Below are positions 37,884-46,097 of a DNA stretch of 64,000 nt, piece after piece; the stretch's first letter is position 1, and each line of letters opens with the position of its first letter. The position numbers and the translations under genes were made by a program. Under the pieces are notes generated by a model, which saw only the letters and a program-made list of their open reading frames with translations, made no database searches and had not been told where the DNA came from. The stretch comes from Umezawaea sp049997955 (GTDB lineage Bacteria > Actinomycetota > Actinomycetes > Mycobacteriales > Pseudonocardiaceae), in the NCBI GenBank assembly GCA_049997955.1, contig JAEBDY010000019.1, positions 107,125 through 171,124 on the forward strand, in the 5' to 3' direction.

Positions 37884-39383
37884 CTACTTGGCAGCGCCGA
37901 CCGCGGCCTCCCCGCTGGGGACGGGGGTGGCTTCGGGGCGCTTGCGCTGGTCCACGTTGATCAGCAGACCCGCGAGGACCGCCGCCAGCAGCAGGATCCC
38001 GGCGGCCCACGCGCTGGTCACGGTGTAGCCGTGGACGGTCGCCGCGGCCACCTCGTCCGCGGCGACGCCCGCACCGGCGACCGCGAGCGCGGCGGCGGTG
38101 GTCGACGCGGCGATCGTGTTCAGCAGCGAGGTGCCGATGGACGCGCCGATCTGCTGCGACGTCCCGACGAACGCGGACACGACGCCGACGTCGCGCATCG
38201 GCAGCCGCGAGGTCGCGATGTTGACGCACGGCATCATCACGAGGCCCAGGCCGACGCCCAGCAGGATCTGCGCGGGCAGCAGGTGGGTGGCGTAGGCGCT
38301 GTCCGGCGTGAGCTGGGTGAGGATCAGCATGCCGATCGCGGCGAGCACCAGACCCGGCACGATGACCAGCCTGGCGGGCACCCTCGGCAACAGCCTGCTC
38401 GTCACCTGGGTGTTGGTGAGCACGATGGCGACCGTGGCGGGCAGGATCGCGAGACCCGTCTGCAGCGGCGAGAACTTCATGATCACCTGGAGCTGGTAGG
38501 TCATGATCAGGAACAGCCCGAACATGCCGCTCATCGCCAGCGCGATCGCCAGGAACGCGCCCGCCCGGTTGCGCTCGGCCACGATGTGCAGCGGCAGCAG
38601 CGGATTCGCGGACTTGGCCTGCACGAAGACGAAGCCCGCCAGCAGCACGACCGCTCCCACGATCAGGCCGAGCACGAGGGGGGAGCGCCAGCCCACCGTG
38701 GCGGCCTCGCCGAAGCCGTAGATGAGGGCGACCATGCCCGCAGTGCCCAGCAGGGTGCCGGGGACGTCGAGCTTGACGTCCGGGTGGCCGGGGACGTCCG
38801 GCAGCAGGAAGAAGCCGCCGATGGCGACCGCGGCGCCGATCGGCAGGTTGATGAAGAAGCACCAGCTCCAGTCGAGGTACTGCGTCATCACCCCGCCGAG
38901 CAGCAGGCCGATCGCGCCGCCCACGCCGGCGACGGCGCTGAACACGCCGAACGCCTTGGCGCGCTCGCGGGGTTCGGTGAACGTGGTGGTGACCATCGAC
39001 AGCGTGGCCGGGGCGAGCAGCGCGGCGAACACGCCCTGTGCCGCGCGGGCCCCGACCAGGACGGCGGCGTTCGGCGCCATGCCGCCGACCGCCGAGGCCA
39101 GGATGAAGCCGACCGTGCCGATCAGGAAGATCCTCTTGCGGCCCGCCATGTCGGCGATGCGGCCGCCCAGCAGCAGCAGACCGCCGTAGGCGAGCGAGTA
39201 GGCCGTGACCACCCACTGCCGGTTGCCGTCGGACATCGCCATGGCCTGCTGGGCCCACGGCAGCGCGATGTTCACGATCGTCGTGTCCAGCATGACCATG
39301 AGCTGGGCAAGGCCGATGACGGCCAGCCCCCACCAGCGGTAGCGCACCGACCGCGCCTCGGCTGTCGGCTGTGTACTCGTCAT
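37884..39383 (-). CDS. MFS drug exporter, DHA2 (EmrB/QacA) family
   Basis: 499 residues with about 14 hydrophobic segments. Family motifs: LDTTIVNIALP in helix 1, GGRIADMAGRKR (motif A) in the loop after helix 2, and a GVGGAIGLLLGG motif-C region in helix 5. It probably exports the final antibiotic by proton antiport and gives self-resistance. It is transcribed divergently from the adjacent TetR gene, the classic arrangement for a ligand-inducible pump. ATG 39383 follows a GGAAGGAACC ribosome-site region. The substrate is inferred from cluster context only. Confidence 0.93.
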   Translation of the reverse strand: MTSTQPTAEARSVRYRWWGLAVIGLAQLMVMLDTTIVNIALPWAQQAMAMSDGNRQWVVTAYSLAYGGLLLLGGRIADMAGRKRIFLIGTVGFILASAVGGMAPNAAVLVGARAAQGVFAALLAPATLSMVTTTFTEPRERAKAFGVFSAVAGVGGAIGLLLGGVMTQYLDWSWCFFINLPIGAAVAIGGFFLLPDVPGHPDVKLDVPGTLLGTAGMVALIYGFGEAATVGWRSPLVLGLIVGAVVLLAGFVFVQAKSANPLLPLHIVAERNRAGAFLAIALAMSGMFGLFLIMTYQLQVIMKFSPLQTGLAILPATVAIVLTNTQVTSRLLPRVPARLVIVPGLVLAAIGMLILTQLTPDSAYATHLLPAQILLGVGLGLVMMPCVNIATSRLPMRDVGVVSAFVGTSQQIGASIGTSLLNTIAASTTAAALAVAGAGVAADEVAAATVHGYTVTSAWAAGILLLAAVLAGLLINVDQRKRPEATPVPSGEAAVGAAK

Positions 39384-39427
39384 GCCCCGGTTCCTTCCGA
39401 GTAGGTGTTCATGCCGAAAAGCTTAAC

Positions 39428-39484
39428 CCGGTAACGATATGAACCGGAACAATACATTGCCCGGGTCTGGCAGTTCGCTACAGT
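39428..39484 (+). promoter_or_regulatory. Candidate TetR operator and promoter in divergent intergenic region
   Basis: CCGGT-N10-ACCGG (39428-39447) is a dyad of the size TetR-family dimers bind. Downstream, TTGCCC (39457-39462) and TACAGT (39479-39484) are 16 bases apart on the plus strand and would place the transcript start close to the GTG at 39492. Neither has been tested. Confidence 0.5.
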
Positions 39485-39491
39485 GGTCGGG

Positions 39492-40133
39492 GTGAGCGAA
39501 CGGACAGGACTGCGCGAGCGCAAGAAGCTGCGGACCAGGCACGCGATCTCGGACGCGGCGATCTCGCTGTTCCTGGAACGCGGGTACGACGAGGTGTCGG
39601 TCGCCGACGTGGCTGCCGCCGCCGAGGTGTCCAAGCCGACCCTGTTCAAGTACTTCCCGGCGAAGGCCGACCTGGTCGTGCACCGCTTCGCCGACCACGA
39701 GTCCGAGCCCGCGCGCGTCGTCCTGGAACGGCCTGGTGGCCGGTCCCCGCTGGAGGCGCTGCACCTGCACTTCCTGGACGGGCTCGCCCGCCGCGATCCG
39801 ATCACCGGCCTCAACGACCGGCCCCAGGTGCTGGCGCTGCTGGTGCTGCTGCACTCCACGCCGGATCTGGTGGCGCACCTGTCGCGCTACACCGCCGGTG
39901 CCGAGGAGGCGCTCACGCTGGCACTGGCCACGACGACGGACGAGCCGGGCGGTGAGGTCACCGCCCGGCTCGCCGCGAGTCAGGTGATCGCCGTGCAGCG
40001 GGTGCTGGCCACCGCGAACTGGCGGCGGCTGGTCGACGGCGCGACCGCCGAGGGCACCCACGCCCGAGCGGTCGACGAGGCCGATCGCGCCTTCCGGCTG
40101 CTCGGCACCGGCATCGCCGACCACTTCGGCTGA
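39492..40133 (+). CDS. TetR-family transcriptional regulator
   Basis: 213 residues. An N-terminal helix-turn-helix domain (RHAISDAAISLFLERGYDE, VADVAAAAEVSKPTLFKYF) is followed by a ligand-binding region with the typical TetR length. Divergent from the MFS exporter, it most likely represses that gene until product or an intermediate binds. GTG 39492 is preferred over GTG 39483: VSERTGLRERKK is the usual N-terminus, and the candidate promoter would make the mRNA nearly leaderless. Its stop is one base from the stop of the convergent NRPS gene. Confidence 0.92.
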   Translation: MSERTGLRERKKLRTRHAISDAAISLFLERGYDEVSVADVAAAAEVSKPTLFKYFPAKADLVVHRFADHESEPARVVLERPGGRSPLEALHLHFLDGLARRDPITGLNDRPQVLALLVLLHSTPDLVAHLSRYTAGAEEALTLALATTTDEPGGEVTARLAASQVIAVQRVLATANWRRLVDGATAEGTHARAVDEADRAFRLLGTGIADHFG

Positions 40134-40134
40134 G

Positions 40135-42165
40135 TCAGAGCGAGGCGCCCTCCGCGCGCAGGTGCCCGGCCAGCGTCAGCGGTGTCGGGTTGGCGAACAC
40201 GTCCGCGAGCCGCAGCCGCACCCCGGTGAGCAGGCTGCTCTCCTTGGCCAGCTTCGCGGCCAGCAGAGAGTGGCCGCCGCTCTCGAAGAAGTTCGACCGC
40301 GCCGTCACGTCGGTGCGGTCGAGCAACTGCTCCCACAGCCCGACCAGCGCGCCCACGAGCGCGTCGTCGCCCGCGTGGCCCGCCGCCGCGACGACGGTGT
40401 GCCGGTCGTCCTCGGGCAGCACGTCGACGAGCACGAACTCGTCCGGCACGACCGACAGCGGCAGTTCGGCCCTGGCCAGCTTGCCCAGCCGGTCGGCCAG
40501 TCCCGCGGAGTCGACGGCCTGCACGAAGGCCACCAGCGGGGCCTCGTCGTCGGGCCGGAACACGACCCGCGCGGCCCTCACGTCCGGCTCGGACCGCAGC
40601 ACCTCCTCGATCCGCTCCAGCTGCACGGCGGTCCCGCGCACCCGCACCCGCCGGTCGGTCCGGCCGAGCACTTCCAGCGTCCCGTCGTGCCGCCACCACG
40701 CCGCGTCGCCGGTGCGGGCGTAATCGCCCAGCACCGGGTGGGTCCCGTCGACCGCCGCGCCCGCGGGCAGGCTCCGCCCGGTCAGGCAGAGCTCCCCGCG
40801 CAGCCCGACGGGCAGTTCGCGCCCCGCCGCGTCGGCGACGAACCCCTCGACCCCGGCGGCCGCGCGTCCTGCGGTGACGACCTCGTGGTCCCGCGCGCTC
40901 CACAGGGGGATGTCGCCGACCGGGCCGCCGTCGTCCTCGCCGAGTGCGAGCAGCAGCGCCTCGTAGCGCCACACCAGCGCCAGCACGTCGGCGTGGTCCA
41001 GCACCTCGGTGTAGTGCACCGCCCGGATCCGGGTGGCCTCCGCCGACGCCTGGAATAAGAACTCCAGGTCGTGCTTGCTGAACCCCGCCTCGGCGGGCAC
41101 CGGCCGCACCCGCGTGCCGCCGAAGGCGAACGCGGCGGTGCCGGAGTCCGGCACGTAGTTGAACACGTGCCGGAACAGCGATCCGCGCCACGACGACCCC
41201 GAGCGCGCGACCTCCGGCAGCAGTTCGTCCACCGGCGCGTCGCTGTGCGCCAGCGAGGCGAAGAAGACCTCCCTGGTCCGGCGGACCAGTACCGCGAACG
41301 GCGTCGCCGGGTCCACCTCGACCCGCAGCGGCATGGTGTTGACGTGGTAGCCGATGGCGTCGGCGGTGTCCTGTCCGCGCAGGTTCACCGGCGAGCCGAC
41401 CACCAGGTCCGGGCCCGCGCCGTGCCCGGCCAGCAGCAGGTAGTACGCCGCGAGCAGCACGACCGCCTCGGGTGCCCGGAAGCGCTTGCCCAGCGTGCGG
41501 ACGACGGCCACCGCCTCGGCGGACAGGTCGTGGGCCACCGTGCCGCCGACCAGCGTCGGCCGCACGGGTTCCGCCTTGCCCGACCGCAGTTCCAGCGCGC
41601 TCGCGTCGAACCCGTCCAGGTGCCGCCGCCAGAACTCCAGGCTCTCCGGCCTGATCTCCGGTGCCTCGAGCACCGCGGCCTCCGCCGCCGCGGGCGCGGG
41701 CCCGCCCGCGGCGAGCGCGTCGTGCACGGCGCCCAGTTCGCGCACCAGGATCCCCGCGGACACGGCGTCGAACACCAGGTGGTGGGCCACCACGCAGAAC
41801 ACGTCGTCGTGCTCCGTGCCGAACACGGCGGCCCGCAGCAGCGGCCCACCGTCGAGCTCGAATGCCTTGGCGGCGAACGTGGTCAGGTCGGCGTCGAGGG
41901 TGTCCTCGGAGGACTCGACGGCGACCACCGGGAGCGTGACCGCCTCCGGGGCGAGCACCTCCTTGGCCAGTTCGCCGTCACGGGAGGTGAACACCGTGCG
42001 CAGCGCCCGGTGCGTGCGCACCAGGACGGCGAGCGACCGCTCCAGCAGGGAGCGGTCGAGGCGTCCCTCGGCGCGGAAGGCGGCCGGGATGTTGTTGACG
42101 CCCACGTCGGGCACCAACCCCTCCAGCAGCCACAGGGACTCCTCCTTGCGGGAGACGGGTGACAT
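40135..42165 (-). CDS. slgN2: NRPS: condensation domain, truncated adenylation relic, PCP (SlgN2-like)
   Basis: 676 residues. The condensation domain has the HHLVFDA active-site motif (His128/129, Asp133) and downstream NTMPLR. It is followed by only the C-terminal part of an adenylation domain (ELCLTGRSLPAG, YARTGDAAWW, GRTDRRVRVRG); the ATP-binding core and specificity pocket are missing. A PCP ends the protein, with Ser633 in FFESGGHSLL. It should therefore be charged in trans by the MbtH-A fusion and join the PKS beta-ketoacyl chain to the 3-methylaspartate-derived amino group. There is no TE, reductase or Dieckmann domain; release is presumably by the separate cyclase encoded just upstream. 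ATG 42165; last gene of the ten-gene minus-strand operon. Confidence 0.92.
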   Translation of the reverse strand: MSPVSRKEESLWLLEGLVPDVGVNNIPAAFRAEGRLDRSLLERSLAVLVRTHRALRTVFTSRDGELAKEVLAPEAVTLPVVAVESSEDTLDADLTTFAAKAFELDGGPLLRAAVFGTEHDDVFCVVAHHLVFDAVSAGILVRELGAVHDALAAGGPAPAAAEAAVLEAPEIRPESLEFWRRHLDGFDASALELRSGKAEPVRPTLVGGTVAHDLSAEAVAVVRTLGKRFRAPEAVVLLAAYYLLLAGHGAGPDLVVGSPVNLRGQDTADAIGYHVNTMPLRVEVDPATPFAVLVRRTREVFFASLAHSDAPVDELLPEVARSGSSWRGSLFRHVFNYVPDSGTAAFAFGGTRVRPVPAEAGFSKHDLEFLFQASAEATRIRAVHYTEVLDHADVLALVWRYEALLLALGEDDGGPVGDIPLWSARDHEVVTAGRAAAGVEGFVADAAGRELPVGLRGELCLTGRSLPAGAAVDGTHPVLGDYARTGDAAWWRHDGTLEVLGRTDRRVRVRGTAVQLERIEEVLRSEPDVRAARVVFRPDDEAPLVAFVQAVDSAGLADRLGKLARAELPLSVVPDEFVLVDVLPEDDRHTVVAAAGHAGDDALVGALVGLWEQLLDRTDVTARSNFFESGGHSLLAAKLAKESSLLTGVRLRLADVFANPTPLTLAGHLRAEGASL

Positions 42166-42174
42166 GGTGATCCC

Positions 42175-42966
42175 CTAGTCGTTGAGCAGCGTTGACACGG
42201 CTTCGGCGACGTCGGTGCTGCGCAGGACGTCCACGTGGTCGACCTCGACGCGGATCTCGCTGCCCAGCAGCTTGGAGTTCTCGGTCGGATCGCTGCTGCT
42301 GATCGCGATCCCGTCCGCCCACACGGGTCTCGGGTCGATGGGCAGCGCGGCGACGAGGTAGGCGACGAAGGACAGGAACGTGTCGGCCAGCTCGTCCGCG
42401 TGCTCCCGTTCGAGCCCCTCGCGCTCGAACGCGTCGCCGACCACTTCGCGGAAGATCTCCGCGTAGCGGGCGCCCAGCCACCGGAAGTCGTCGTTCTCCG
42501 CGTACGCGCGACGCGCGGCGTCCTGCGCGTAGCGGACCTGCTCGGCCCCGAGGATCCCGCCGTAGTGGCTCAGGACGTTGTCGAAGTCGAGCTGCAGGTT
42601 CGACGAGATCGGCACCGACGGGTCGAAGACCACGACCAGCGGCGGGCGGTCCTGCCAGCGCGCGATCTCCGCGGCGATGCCCGCCGCGAACACACCGCCG
42701 ACGCAGTAGCCCAGCACCGCCTTGACGGGACGGCCCGCGCGCCGCACCTCCCCGACCCAGCGGTCGAGGTAGTCCTGGGCGGACATGCCCTTTTCGGCGC
42801 CCAGCGGGGGCTGCACGGTCTCCCACACCGGGTGCGACGGGTCCAGGTTCGGCACCAGGTCCGGGAACCCGGACTCCCGGCGACCGGTCGACGCGTAGTC
42901 GACGGCGAGCACCAGCTCGTCCCGGCTGCCCGCGTTCAACACCTTCCACGAGTTGAGTTCGTCCAC
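42175..42966 (-). CDS. slgL: Tetramic-acid Dieckmann cyclase (NcmC/TrdC/SlgL family)
   Basis: 263 residues with an alpha/beta-hydrolase-type nucleophile elbow holding Cys instead of Ser (GYCVGG, Cys88), an Asp after the next strand (VVVFDPS, Asp115) and a C-terminal His (VEVDHVD, His244). This matches in kind, and almost in residue number, the Cys89-Asp116-His253 triad I recall for the nocamycin cyclase NcmC. The enzyme should release the PCP-bound beta-ketoamide by Dieckmann condensation to the tetramic acid. GTG 42966 is preceded by GAGG. It lies nine bases before the NRPS gene, and neither that protein nor the last PKS has a releasing domain. A type II editing thioesterase is the alternative, but the Cys argues against it. 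Confidence 0.88.
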   Translation of the reverse strand: MDELNSWKVLNAGSRDELVLAVDYASTGRRESGFPDLVPNLDPSHPVWETVQPPLGAEKGMSAQDYLDRWVGEVRRAGRPVKAVLGYCVGGVFAAGIAAEIARWQDRPPLVVVFDPSVPISSNLQLDFDNVLSHYGGILGAEQVRYAQDAARRAYAENDDFRWLGARYAEIFREVVGDAFEREGLEREHADELADTFLSFVAYLVAALPIDPRPVWADGIAISSSDPTENSKLLGSEIRVEVDHVDVLRSTDVAEAVSTLLND

Positions 42967-42976
42967 GGCGTCGTCC

Positions 42977-44209
42977 TCACTGTCGTCGGGTGGTCAGGAA
43001 CGGGAAGAGGCTCGTGGTCAGCTCGACGCGGGCGGCGCGCACCAGCGCCGGGTCGAAGTCGGCGAACACCTCGCGCATGGTGCGCTTCCCGTCCACCGCG
43101 TCGAGGATCGGCCGGACCCGCGCGGGCGGAAGCGCGTCGGGGAACGCGGTGGTGCTCGGCGCCTCGTGGTAGCGGCCCTGCTCGTCGAGGACCCACCGCC
43201 TGCGCCGCGTCGAGGTGGGCGTGAACACGGTGTCCAGGAACGCCTCGTCGTGCTCGGCCGCGGTGAGCCTGCCGCGGGCCGCGTGCCCGGCGTAGAACCA
43301 CATCATGGGGGAGCTGTCCATCAGCAGCAGGTTCGACACCTGCCAGCGCTCCCGGTCCGGCAGCCCCTCGTACCGCTCGCGCACCTCGGGGTCGCGGATT
43401 GGCACCTCCCACAGGTAGGTGTTGCCGACCTGGTCGAACACGTTGACCGCCGGCGCCTCCACGGTGAGCCCGCAGTCCTCCGCCAGCGCCCAGAACCGCT
43501 CGACGGTGTAGTCGTGCTCCAGCGGGCTCATCCAGCTGTCCGCCCAGCCCTCGTCGCCCATGTACTCGTACTGCTCCAGCCTGCGCCCCACCTGCCCGTC
43601 CGCGGGCACCGACTCCGACAGCCTCCTGGCCAGCGAAAGCCTGTCCTGCAACGACTCCACGCCGTCGTAGCCCAGCACGGTCAGTGCCTGCTGGAAGCGC
43701 ACGATCTCCTGGCGGTGGAAGGTGTTGTAGACCATCAGCTCCAGCACGGCGTCGGGCCGCATCGCCGTGGTCAGCCTGCGCAGGCACGCGGTCGGGTCCG
43801 GGTTGTGGTGGATCACGCCGGTGCACAGCACGTAGTCGAACCGGTCTTGGTGGGCGGCCTGCGTGATGCCCTCGTGCCGCAGCTCCAGGTTCGTAACGCC
43901 GAGCTGGGCGGCGTTGGCCGCGCACATCTCCAGCGAGCGCTCGGAGGCGTCGGTGCCGAGCACCGTCGCGCTGGGGAACCGGAGCGCGGTGATCAGCGCC
44001 TGGTTGGTGCCGCAGCCCGCGACCCAGATCGAGGCGTCGGGCGCCAGCCTGGTGTGCCCGTAGTCGCCGACGTCCTGCGCGATCATCCTGGTGTAGAAAG
44101 CCGGGTCGTCCAGCGCGACGAGCTGCCGGGGTGGCCAGGGGTAGGGGAAGGAGCGGTAGAAGACGTTCAGCACACCGTTTTCGTGCCCGTTCACGACGTT
44201 CGCGGTCAT
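42977..44209 (-). CDS. SAM-dependent methyltransferase, probable amide N-methyltransferase
   Basis: 410 residues. Class I Rossmann methyltransferase motifs: WVAGCGTNQAL (SAM loop), LGTDASERSL, and DYVLCTGVIHHNPDP. A ~200-residue C-terminal extension ends in a DGKRTMREVF helix-type repeat. ATG 44209 has an AGGAGGT ribosome site, and the gene overlaps the epimerase stop (ATGA). In a streptolydigin-like pathway the one expected methylation outside the PKS is on the side-chain carboxamide nitrogen, so N-methylation is the leading idea. O- or C-methylation of sugar or aglycone cannot be excluded by sequence. Confidence 0.85.
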   Translation of the reverse strand: MTANVVNGHENGVLNVFYRSFPYPWPPRQLVALDDPAFYTRMIAQDVGDYGHTRLAPDASIWVAGCGTNQALITALRFPSATVLGTDASERSLEMCAANAAQLGVTNLELRHEGITQAAHQDRFDYVLCTGVIHHNPDPTACLRRLTTAMRPDAVLELMVYNTFHRQEIVRFQQALTVLGYDGVESLQDRLSLARRLSESVPADGQVGRRLEQYEYMGDEGWADSWMSPLEHDYTVERFWALAEDCGLTVEAPAVNVFDQVGNTYLWEVPIRDPEVRERYEGLPDRERWQVSNLLLMDSSPMMWFYAGHAARGRLTAAEHDEAFLDTVFTPTSTRRRRWVLDEQGRYHEAPSTTAFPDALPPARVRPILDAVDGKRTMREVFADFDPALVRAARVELTTSLFPFLTTRRQ

Positions 44210-44811
44210 CGGGACCTCCTGAGGTTCTCGTACAGGGCGAGGCAGTCCCGGTAGGTCGGCAGCAACCCGGCCTCGGCCGCGGCGGCCAGCGAAGGCGCCT
44301 TGAGGTCCTTTTCGGACACGAGCGGATCCCCGACCGGATTCCAGTCCACGCCGAGGTCCGGGTCGAACGGGTCGAGGTCGAGTTGCGTGCCGGGGACGTA
44401 CCGGGTCGAGCACAGGTAACCTACGCACGCGTCGTCGGTCAGCGCGAGGAACCCGTGGCCCAGGCCTTCGGCCACGTAGGCGAACTCGCCGGACTCCGCG
44501 GTCAGCACCGTCCGGGTGTGGTGGCCGAAGGTGGGGGACCCGATCCTGATGTCCACCACCACGTCCAGCACCGATCCCCGGTGGCACGTCACGACCTTGG
44601 CCTGCGAGTGCGGCGCCCGCACCCCGTGGATCCCGCGCAGCACGCCCCGCGAGGACACGGAGAAGTTCGTCTGCGCCACCGCGAACGGGTGGCCGACCAC
44701 CCGCGCCAGCTCGTCGTCCCGGTAGGACTCGTAGAAGCACCCGCGCTCGTCGGTCAGCCGGTCCGGGCTGAACACGAAGGCGCCGGGTACCGTCAGCTCC
44801 CGGCCGCGCAC
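44206..44811 (-). CDS. NDP-4-keto-6-deoxyhexose 3,5- or 5-epimerase (RmlC family)
   Basis: 201 residues of the RmlC cupin family: the DERGCFYESY start, the QTNFSVSSRGVLRGIH block, SQAKVVTCHRGSVLDVVVDIR, and GLGHGFLAL. It should flip C5 (perhaps also C3) of the NDP-4-ketosugar, giving an L-configured deoxyhexose. GTG 44811 follows GGGAG; the gene overlaps the preceding dehydrase by 19 bases. With the neighbouring 2,3-dehydratase, 3-ketoreductase and C3-dehydrase it points to a 2,3,6-trideoxy-L-hexose such as L-rhodinose, the sugar of streptolydigin. The 4-ketoreductase needed to finish is not in the window. Confidence 0.9.
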   Translation of the reverse strand: MRGRELTVPGAFVFSPDRLTDERGCFYESYRDDELARVVGHPFAVAQTNFSVSSRGVLRGIHGVRAPHSQAKVVTCHRGSVLDVVVDIRIGSPTFGHHTRTVLTAESGEFAYVAEGLGHGFLALTDDACVGYLCSTRYVPGTQLDLDPFDPDLGVDWNPVGDPLVSEKDLKAPSLAAAAEAGLLPTYRDCLALYENLRRSR

Positions 44812-46097
44812 GCGAACTCCCGCACGGAATCGATCACGTAGTCGATCATCTGGGTGGTCAGGCCGGGGTACACCCCGACCCAGAACGTGTGCTCGGTGAC
44901 GACGTCGGAGTTCGCCAGGTCGCCGACCACCCGGTGCGGCGCGTCGAGGTAGGCCGGGTGCCGGGTGAGGTTGCCGCCGAAGAACCGGCGGGTGCCGATC
45001 CGGCGCGACTCCAGGAAGGACACCAGGCCCTCGCGGGTGTACGCCGCGTCGGGGAGCACCGTCATCACGAAGCCGAACCAGCTGGGGTCGGATCCCGGTG
45101 TCGCCTCGGGCATCCGAAGTCCCGGCACGTCGTCGAGCCCCTCGCGCAGCCGCCGCCAGTTGCGCCTGCGGGCCGCGCCGAAATCCGCCAGCTTCGCGAG
45201 CTGGCTCAGGCCCAGCGCCGCCTGCAGGTCGGTGGACTTCAGGTTGTAGCCCACGTGGGAGAAGATGTACTTGTGGTCGTAGCCCTGCGGCAGCGTGCCC
45301 ATCTGGTAGTCGAACCGCTTGAAGCAGGTGTTGTCCTCGCCCGGTTCGCACCAGCAGTCCCGGCCCCAGTCCCGCAGCTGCTCCACGATCCGCGCCAGCG
45401 CCAGGTTCGAGGTCAGCACGCAGCCGCCCTCGCCGGTGGTGATGTGGTGGGCGGGGTAGAAGCTGACGGTGGACAGGTCGCCGAACGTGCCCGTCATCCT
45501 CCCGTCGTAGGTCGAGCCGACGGCGTCGCAGTTGTCCTCGACGAGGAACAGGCCGTGTTCCTCGGCGAGCGCGGCGATCTCGGTGGCCATGAACGGGTTG
45601 CCGAGCGCGTGCGCGACCATGATCGCCCTGGTGCGCGGTCCGATGGCTGCCGCGACGCGCTCGGGCGTGGTGTTGTAGGTGCCCAGTTCGATGTCGACGA
45701 ACACCGGGACGAGTCCGTTCTGGACGATCGGGTTCACCGTGGTGGGGAAGCCCGCCGCGACGGTGACCACCTCGTCGCCCGCGACCAGCCGGTGGTCCTC
45801 CAGCGAGGGCGAGGTCAGCGCCGACAGCGCGAGCAGGTTGGCCGACGACCCGGAGTTGGTGAGGTGGGCCTTGCGCAGCCCGAAGGTGGCCGCGAACTCG
45901 CGCTCGAACCGCCGCGCGCTGACCCCGGCCGCGATGCGCATGTCCAGCGCCGCCTCGACCAGCGCGACCCGGTCCTCCTCGTCGAGCGCGGCACCCGACG
46001 ACAGCACCGGCGTGACCCCCGGCACGAACTCGTCCTTCGCGTTCTCCTGGTGGTACTTGCGCACCTGCTCCAGGATCCGCGCCTTGCTCTCGGTCAT
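44793..46097 (-). CDS. NDP-hexose 3-dehydrase, PMP and [2Fe-2S] type (SpnQ/UrdQ/E1 family)
   Basis: 434 residues with the DegT/aminotransferase fold, but the catalytic Lys is replaced by His (SFYPAHHITTGEGG, His217/218), the hallmark of the C3-deoxygenating dehydrases. A Cys cluster for [2Fe-2S] follows (DCWCEPGEDNTC; Cys248, Cys250, Cys258; a fourth ligand was not assigned). It should remove the C3 hydroxyl of an NDP-4-keto-2,6-dideoxyhexose using PMP and two electrons. No dedicated reductase is nearby, so a host ferredoxin system probably supplies electrons. ATG 46097 overlaps the oxidoreductase stop (ATGA). Confidence 0.93.
   Translation of the reverse strand: MTESKARILEQVRKYHQENAKDEFVPGVTPVLSSGAALDEEDRVALVEAALDMRIAAGVSARRFEREFAATFGLRKAHLTNSGSSANLLALSALTSPSLEDHRLVAGDEVVTVAAGFPTTVNPIVQNGLVPVFVDIELGTYNTTPERVAAAIGPRTRAIMVAHALGNPFMATEIAALAEEHGLFLVEDNCDAVGSTYDGRMTGTFGDLSTVSFYPAHHITTGEGGCVLTSNLALARIVEQLRDWGRDCWCEPGEDNTCFKRFDYQMGTLPQGYDHKYIFSHVGYNLKSTDLQAALGLSQLAKLADFGAARRRNWRRLREGLDDVPGLRMPEATPGSDPSWFGFVMTVLPDAAYTREGLVSFLESRRIGTRRFFGGNLTRHPAYLDAPHRVVGDLANSDVVTEHTFWVGVYPGLTTQMIDYVIDSVREFACAAGS

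Noticed and set aside
44793..46097. Sugar aminotransferase
   Set aside because: The PLP lysine is His and an iron-sulfur Cys cluster is present, the marks of a 3-dehydrase; an aminosugar is therefore not expected.
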